Below, one piece after another: positions 8,887-12,609 of a stretch of DNA of 12,609 nt (its first letter is position 1; the number at the start of each line of letters is the position of its first letter). Made by a program: the position numbers and the translations under genes. Under the pieces are notes generated by a model. It worked only from the letters and a program-made list of their open reading frames with translations. It had not been told where the DNA came from and searched no databases. The stretch is from Hyphomicrobiales bacterium (GTDB lineage Bacteria; Pseudomonadota; Alphaproteobacteria; Rhizobiales; Beijerinckiaceae): NCBI GenBank assembly GCA_003567055.1, contig PXAW01000234.1:1-12609 (forward strand), written 5' to 3'.

Positions 8887-8902
8887 TCCGGATATGACCG
8901 GA
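8887..8902 (-). promoter_or_regulatory. Inverted repeat overlapping the hydrolase Shine-Dalgarno
   Basis: On the minus strand TCCGG and CCGGA are separated by six bases; the second arm runs into the GGAG ribosome binding site of the hydrolase. If folded in mRNA it would partly mask that site. The stem is only 5 bp but GC-rich. Confidence 0.3.
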
Positions 8903-8972
8903 TGCGAGGCTGCCGCAGCGGCGCCGTCCAGGCAATCGGGCATGCTGCCCTATCGGTAAGCGCAGCTTGCCC

Positions 8973-8992
8973 GATCGCGTGCGCACGCGATC
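8973..8992. repeat. Perfect 20-bp palindrome at the amn stop codon
   Basis: GATCGCGTGC at 8973-8982 is followed immediately by its exact reverse complement. It overlaps two bases of the amn stop codon (8991-8993). There is no T-tract on either side, so it is not a standard intrinsic terminator; it may be a protein-binding dyad or an mRNA-stabilising hairpin. Two further short inverted repeats lie in the same 113-bp gap (GGGCA/TGCCC at 8938-8950 and GCCGC/GCGGC at 8912-8922). An 11-bp direct repeat GCGCAGCTTGC flanks the palindrome at 8960-8970 and 9018-9028. Confidence 0.55.
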
Positions 8993-10499
8993 ACCGGAAG
9001 GGCGGCTCGTCGAAGGAGCGCAGCTTGCGCGAATGCAGGGCCGTACGCTGGCCGCGCAGGATTTCGAGCGTCTCCAGCCCGATCATCAGATGCTCGCCGA
9101 CGGCGCGCTGATAGAAGGCATTGGCCGCGCCGGGCAGCTTGATCTCGCCGTGGAGCGGTTTGTCCGAGACGCAGAGCAGCGTGCCGTAGGGCACGCGCAG
9201 GCGGAAACCCTGAGCGGCGATGGTGCCGCTCTCCATATCGATGGCGATGGCGCGGGAGATGTTGAAGCGGCGTCGTTCCTGGCTCCAGCGCAGTTCCCAG
9301 TTGCGGTCGTCATTGGTGACGACGGTGCCGGTGCGCAGCCGCCCCTTGAGCGCCTCGCCGCGCTCTCCGGTGACTTGCCCCGCCGCCTGTTGCAGGGCGA
9401 TCTGCACCTCGGCCAGTGCCGGGATCGGGATATCCGGCGGGACGAGGCTGTCGAGAATGCCGTCCTGGCGCAGATAGGCGTGGGCGAGAACGTAATCGCC
9501 GATGGTCTGCGACTGGCGCAGGCCACCGCAATGGCCGACCATCAGCCAGCAATGCGGGCGCAAAACGGCGAGATGGTCGGTGATCGTCTTGGCGTTAGAG
9601 GGGCCGACGCCGATATTGACCAGCGTCACACCCTCGCCGCAGCCGTCGCGGCGCGTCAGATGGTAAGCCGGCATCTGGTGGCGATGCCAGGGCGATTGCG
9701 CCATCAGGGTTTCCGCGTCGGTATGCGCTGCCTGTTCGCGGCTGACGCTGACGCCGCCCGGCATGACGAGCTGCGCGTGCACACTGTCCTCGCGCCGCAA
9801 TTCCTCCAGCGCCCATTGCACGAACTGGTCGACATAGCGGTGGTAATTGGTCAGCAGGATCCAGGGCTGGATGGTGCGCCAGTCGGTGCCGGTATAATGC
9901 ACCAGCCGGCGCAGCGAGTAATCGACCCGCACCGCGTCGAAAAGCGATAGCGGGCGCATCGCATCGGCAGGCGCCTCCCAGACGCTGTCGGCGATCTCGT
10001 CGCCGACCTGGGTGAGATCGGGAATGGGGAAATGCTGGGCGAGCGCACTGGCGCTGACGTCGCCATGGCTGAGTTCGTCGCCGCGATCCAGGACGTAGGG
10101 GTAGGGGATCTCCTGCGCCCCCGGCCCGACCTGAAGGCGCGCGCCGTATTCGTTCACGAGCGGGGTGAGCTGCTCGAGAAGATAGCCGGCAAACGCCTCG
10201 GGATGGGTGAGGGTGGTGGCGTAGATGCCGGTGCCGAGAAGCTTGGCGAAGGCGCGCTGCGTGCGTGGGGGCTTGGCCCCTTCCGTATAGACGACACGCA
10301 ATTCCGGATACCGAAAGCGCGCGCGCGTCTCGGGATCGGGCGGGATGCCGTCCTTGACGAAACGCGTGATCGCGCCGCGCAGGGTCTCGGCGGCATCGTC
10401 GTAGGTGCGGCTCAGTGCGTCGATCGCGGCCTGCGGCTCGGCATATTCCGTGAAGGGCGTGCCGTTTGCATCGAAGCTCGTATCAGGTGTCTCGGTCAT
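8991..10499 (-). CDS. amn: AMP nucleosidase
   Basis: Hydrolyses AMP to adenine and ribose 5-phosphate in the cytoplasm, controlling the AMP pool and feeding purine salvage. The product has 502 residues, near the ~484 of the E. coli enzyme as I recall it. An N-terminal AMP-nucleosidase domain covers about residues 10-190 (YPELRVVYTEG, then the NEYGARLQVGPGAQEIPYPY region). The C-terminal half is a nucleoside-phosphorylase fold with VNIGVGPSNAKTITDH, LMVGHCGGLR and IGDYVLAHAYLR. Close to the end are the ribose-binding IDMESGTIAAQGF and the family-typical CVSDKPLHGEIKLPG. The ATG at 10499 is chosen because AGGG precedes it by 7 nt and the longer version (to 10550) adds residues overlapping the upstream gene's end. 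It lies 26 bp after the 145-residue gene, so it is very likely in one operon with that gene and the carboxylase. Confidence 0.95.
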   Translation of the reverse strand: MTETPDTSFDANGTPFTEYAEPQAAIDALSRTYDDAAETLRGAITRFVKDGIPPDPETRARFRYPELRVVYTEGAKPPRTQRAFAKLLGTGIYATTLTHPEAFAGYLLEQLTPLVNEYGARLQVGPGAQEIPYPYVLDRGDELSHGDVSASALAQHFPIPDLTQVGDEIADSVWEAPADAMRPLSLFDAVRVDYSLRRLVHYTGTDWRTIQPWILLTNYHRYVDQFVQWALEELRREDSVHAQLVMPGGVSVSREQAAHTDAETLMAQSPWHRHQMPAYHLTRRDGCGEGVTLVNIGVGPSNAKTITDHLAVLRPHCWLMVGHCGGLRQSQTIGDYVLAHAYLRQDGILDSLVPPDIPIPALAEVQIALQQAAGQVTGERGEALKGRLRTGTVVTNDDRNWELRWSQERRRFNISRAIAIDMESGTIAAQGFRLRVPYGTLLCVSDKPLHGEIKLPGAANAFYQRAVGEHLMIGLETLEILRGQRTALHSRKLRSFDEPPFR

Positions 10500-10525
10500 G
10501 ATGCATCCCTTCGCGCTCGCGCGGT

Positions 10526-10963
10526 TCAGCTTTCGGCGCAGCGCACCCATTCGATTTCGTGGGGACCGTCGACCATGAAGCGCCGGTCGGGCCCGTCGAC
10601 GCGCAGCGTCAGCTCGCCGGTGAGCCGGGCGCCGGTCTGCGGATCGTGCTCGAAATAGACCAGCGCCCCCATGGAGGCGAAGACGCGCATCTCGCGCCAG
10701 TCATCGTCGCGTTCCGCCAGCGCGCCGTCGCGCAGGAGCATGATGCGCTCCTCCTCGAAGACGATGCGCTCGCGCAGGGCCTGCGGATCGACGGCAGCAC
10801 ACCACTGGCCTTCGAGGAAGGGGATCTCCTCCTGTGCGACGTCGCAATGCCGGAGCGTCGAATCGCATTCCTGGCCGTATTGCTGGAGCAGGTAGCCGAC
10901 ATAGGCGATGATGCCGATCGCAAGCACGAGACCGCCCAGAACCATCGCAAGCCGTTTACTCAT
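10526..10963 (-). CDS. Membrane-anchored protein of unknown function, 145 residues
   Basis: I do not recognise this family. Residues 5-26 form one hydrophobic segment (LAMVLGGLVLAIGIIAYVGYLL) after a basic MSKR start: an uncleaved signal anchor, or a signal peptide lacking an obvious cleavage site, with the remaining ~118 residues probably in the periplasm. Four cysteines remain outside the membrane (C33, C40, C55, C142), compatible with two disulfides. The C-terminal part alternates hydrophobic and polar residues (ALVYFEHD, GELTLRVDG, RRFMVDG, HEIEWVRC), suggesting a small beta-sheet or beta-barrel domain that starts near EGQW. Its ATG overlaps the carboxylase stop as ATGA, a sign of translational coupling, and amn follows 26 bp later. 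That position makes it a constant partner of these genes in this genome, but gives no function. Confidence 0.8.
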   Translation of the reverse strand: MSKRLAMVLGGLVLAIGIIAYVGYLLQQYGQECDSTLRHCDVAQEEIPFLEGQWCAAVDPQALRERIVFEEERIMLLRDGALAERDDDWREMRVFASMGALVYFEHDPQTGARLTGELTLRVDGPDRRFMVDGPHEIEWVRCAES

Positions 10964-12609
10964 GCCGTATCGCCCTCCTCGAGCACCACCGTGATCCGCG
11001 CACCTTCACCCACCTGATCGCCGATCGTGACGGCAATCTCGCCGATCACACCGTCGAGGGGTGCGGTGAGGACATGTTCCATCTTCATCGCCTCGACCAC
11101 TGCGACGCGTTGGCCCTTCTCGACCGCTTCGCCGGTTTCGACGAAGAGCGCAACCAGCTTGCCGTGCATCGGGGCCTTGATCAGGCCGCCCGCATCGAGA
11201 TGTTCGAGGTCGACGGCGGTCGGATCGTAGATCTCGACGCGTGTCTGGCGCCCCTCGCGCAGGACGAGCATGGTTTCGCCCGCCTCGACGATGCTCGCCT
11301 CGACGGTGCCGGGGGCCGATTCCGCGCCGGGAAGCTCGAAGGCCGGGCCTTCCGCGTCCCAGGTCAGGGCGCCCTCGATGCGCGTGCCGTCCACCATCAG
11401 GGGCAGGCCGGTCTGGCGCTGGCCGACGAGCTGGAAGCCGTCGCTCGCCCACCAGGGGCCGGGGAGATCGCCGACGGCGACGCTGCCCGCGAGTGCGTTG
11501 CGGTCATGGTCGCGCCGCACCAGGGCGAGCGCCCCCGCCGCGACGGCGATCGGATCAAGCGGGCGCTCCACGGCGCCGAGCTGTTCGAGATTCTGGTCGA
11601 TGAAGCCGGTATCGAAAGCGCCGTCGCGGAAGGCCGGCGCGTCGACGAGCTTCTTCAGGAAGGCGGCGTTCGTGCGCGGGCCCGCGACGAGCGTTTCACC
11701 CAGAGCCCGCGACAGGCGATCGAGCGCCTCGTCGCGATCGGCCCCGCGCGCGATGATCTTGGCGATCATCGGATCGTAGAACGGGCTGACCTCGTCGCCG
11801 GCCTCGACGCCGGAATCGACGCGGATGCCGAAATCCTCCGGCAGTTCCAGCTCCCAGAGCCGCCCGGTCGAGGGCAGGAAACCCTTCTCGGGATCCTCCG
11901 CATAGAGCCGCGCCTCGACGGCGTGGCCCTCGAGGCGGACCTCCTCCTGCGTGAAGGGAAGCGTCTCGCCATGGGCGACGCGGAACTGAAGCTCCACGAG
12001 ATCGAGCCCCGTCACCGCCTCGGTCACCGGATGCTCGACCTGCAGCCGCGTGTTCATTTCCATGAAATAGAAGCGGTCGGGCCTCAAGCCCTCGCGGCCA
12101 TCGGCGATGAATTCCACCGTTCCCGCACCGACATAGCCGACGGCCCGGGCGGCCTCCACGGCGGCCTTGCCCATGGCTTCGCGCATATCCGGCGTCATGC
12201 CCGGCGCCGGGGCCTCCTCGATCACCTTCTGGTGGCGACGCTGGAGCGAGCAGTCGCGCTCGTTCAGATGGACCACATTGCCGTGCTGATCGGCGAAGAT
12301 CTGGATTTCGACATGGCGCGGGGCGAGCACGTATTTCTCGACGAGGACGCGCGGATCGCCGAAGGAGGCCTGCCCTTCGCGTATGGCGGAGGCGAGGGCG
12401 TCGTCGAATTCCGTGGCCTTGTCGACCCGCTTCATGCCCTTGCCGCCGCCGCCGGCGACCGCCTTGATCAGCACCGGATAGCCGATCTCATAGGCCTTCT
12501 GGCGCAGGAAATCGGGTTCCTGCTTCGAGCCGTGATAGCCCGGCACGACGGGCACGCCCGCCTTCTGCGCCAGCGCCTTGGCGGCATCCTTGAGGCCCAT
12601 CGCCTTGAT
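10960..12609 (-). CDS. Biotin-dependent acyl-CoA carboxylase alpha subunit, probably 3-methylcrotonyl-CoA carboxylase (5' end outside window)
   Basis: Carries the ATP-dependent biotin carboxylase and the biotin carrier of a mitochondrial-type acyl-CoA carboxylase; MCC acts in leucine breakdown. 549 residues are visible; the frame runs off the right edge, so about 110 N-terminal residues are missing. In order: the end of the first biotin-carboxylase domain; ATP-grasp with the glycine loop GGGGKGM (about 12430-12455); HVEIQIFADQHGN and ERDCSLQRRHQK; catalytic EMNTRLQVEHPVTE (about 12030-12065); a biotin-carboxylase C-terminal domain (AVEARLYAEDPEKGFLPSTG); a linker/BT region; and a C-terminal biotinyl domain with EAMKMEH, whose biotinylated lysine codon is 11083-11085. 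The wording FYFMEMNTRLQVEHPVTEAVTG is closer to MCC alpha than to propionyl-CoA carboxylase, as I recall them; geranyl-CoA carboxylase is an alternative. The beta subunit is not visible. Its stop overlaps the next gene by 4 bp (ATGA). Confidence 0.9.
   Translation of the reverse strand: MKAMGLKDAAKALAQKAGVPVVPGYHGSKQEPDFLRQKAYEIGYPVLIKAVAGGGGKGMKRVDKATEFDDALASAIREGQASFGDPRVLVEKYVLAPRHVEIQIFADQHGNVVHLNERDCSLQRRHQKVIEEAPAPGMTPDMREAMGKAAVEAARAVGYVGAGTVEFIADGREGLRPDRFYFMEMNTRLQVEHPVTEAVTGLDLVELQFRVAHGETLPFTQEEVRLEGHAVEARLYAEDPEKGFLPSTGRLWELELPEDFGIRVDSGVEAGDEVSPFYDPMIAKIIARGADRDEALDRLSRALGETLVAGPRTNAAFLKKLVDAPAFRDGAFDTGFIDQNLEQLGAVERPLDPIAVAAGALALVRRDHDRNALAGSVAVGDLPGPWWASDGFQLVGQRQTGLPLMVDGTRIEGALTWDAEGPAFELPGAESAPGTVEASIVEAGETMLVLREGRQTRVEIYDPTAVDLEHLDAGGLIKAPMHGKLVALFVETGEAVEKGQRVAVVEAMKMEHVLTAPLDGVIGEIAVTIGDQVGEGARITVVLEEGDTA

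Noticed and set aside
8116..9950. Two long plus-strand frames opposite the hydrolase and amn
   Set aside because: Both mirror genes with full catalytic motifs, and neither product resembles a protein family.

Overview
The window is high-GC, densely coded DNA that looks like an ordinary chromosomal stretch of an alphaproteobacterium, most likely of the Hyphomicrobiales (Rhizobiales). The main evidence is a complete CcrM-type GANTC adenine methyltransferase directly behind a ribonuclease HII gene, an arrangement I recall from that group. The order-level placement is inference. I see no insertion sequence, phage gene, CRISPR array, tRNA or rRNA.

Layout. Positions 1-1760 (+) hold the 3' part of rnhB followed by ccrM. 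Positions 1789-3205 (-) hold a YihY/BrkB-family inner-membrane protein and, upstream of it, a small single-span membrane protein. Positions 3206-3875 form the longest gene-free stretch, which includes an AT-rich island. Positions 3876-5372 (+) are pepA (leucyl aminopeptidase), and 5485-6819 (+) are a Wzx/MATE-like polysaccharide flippase. A 54-residue two-span membrane protein (6826-6990, -) converges on the flippase gene. Positions 7234-8040 (+) are an aspartate dehydrogenase, and its stop codon abuts that of a convergent alpha/beta hydrolase (8041-8877, -). The remainder, read on the minus strand from the right edge, is a biotin-dependent acyl-CoA carboxylase alpha subunit (probably 3-methylcrotonyl-CoA carboxylase, 5' end outside the window), a membrane-anchored 145-residue protein joined to it by an ATGA overlap, and amn (AMP nucleosidase) 26 bp further on.

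How the genes work together. The only clear co-transcribed block is carboxylase - 145 aa protein - amn, possibly running on into the hydrolase. The other genes look like independent housekeeping functions: DNA replication and repair plus cell-cycle methylation, peptide turnover, envelope polysaccharide export, aspartate/NAD metabolism, branched-chain amino-acid catabolism and AMP turnover.

I found no convincing new multi-gene system. The points most worth a second look are small: a tight cluster of five GANTC sites inside rnhB just before the gene for the enzyme that methylates GANTC; recurring CCGTA[A/G]T boxes upstream of the aspartate dehydrogenase; short inverted repeats on the stop codons of neighbouring genes; a 20-bp perfect palindrome at the amn stop; and three unrecognised small membrane proteins.
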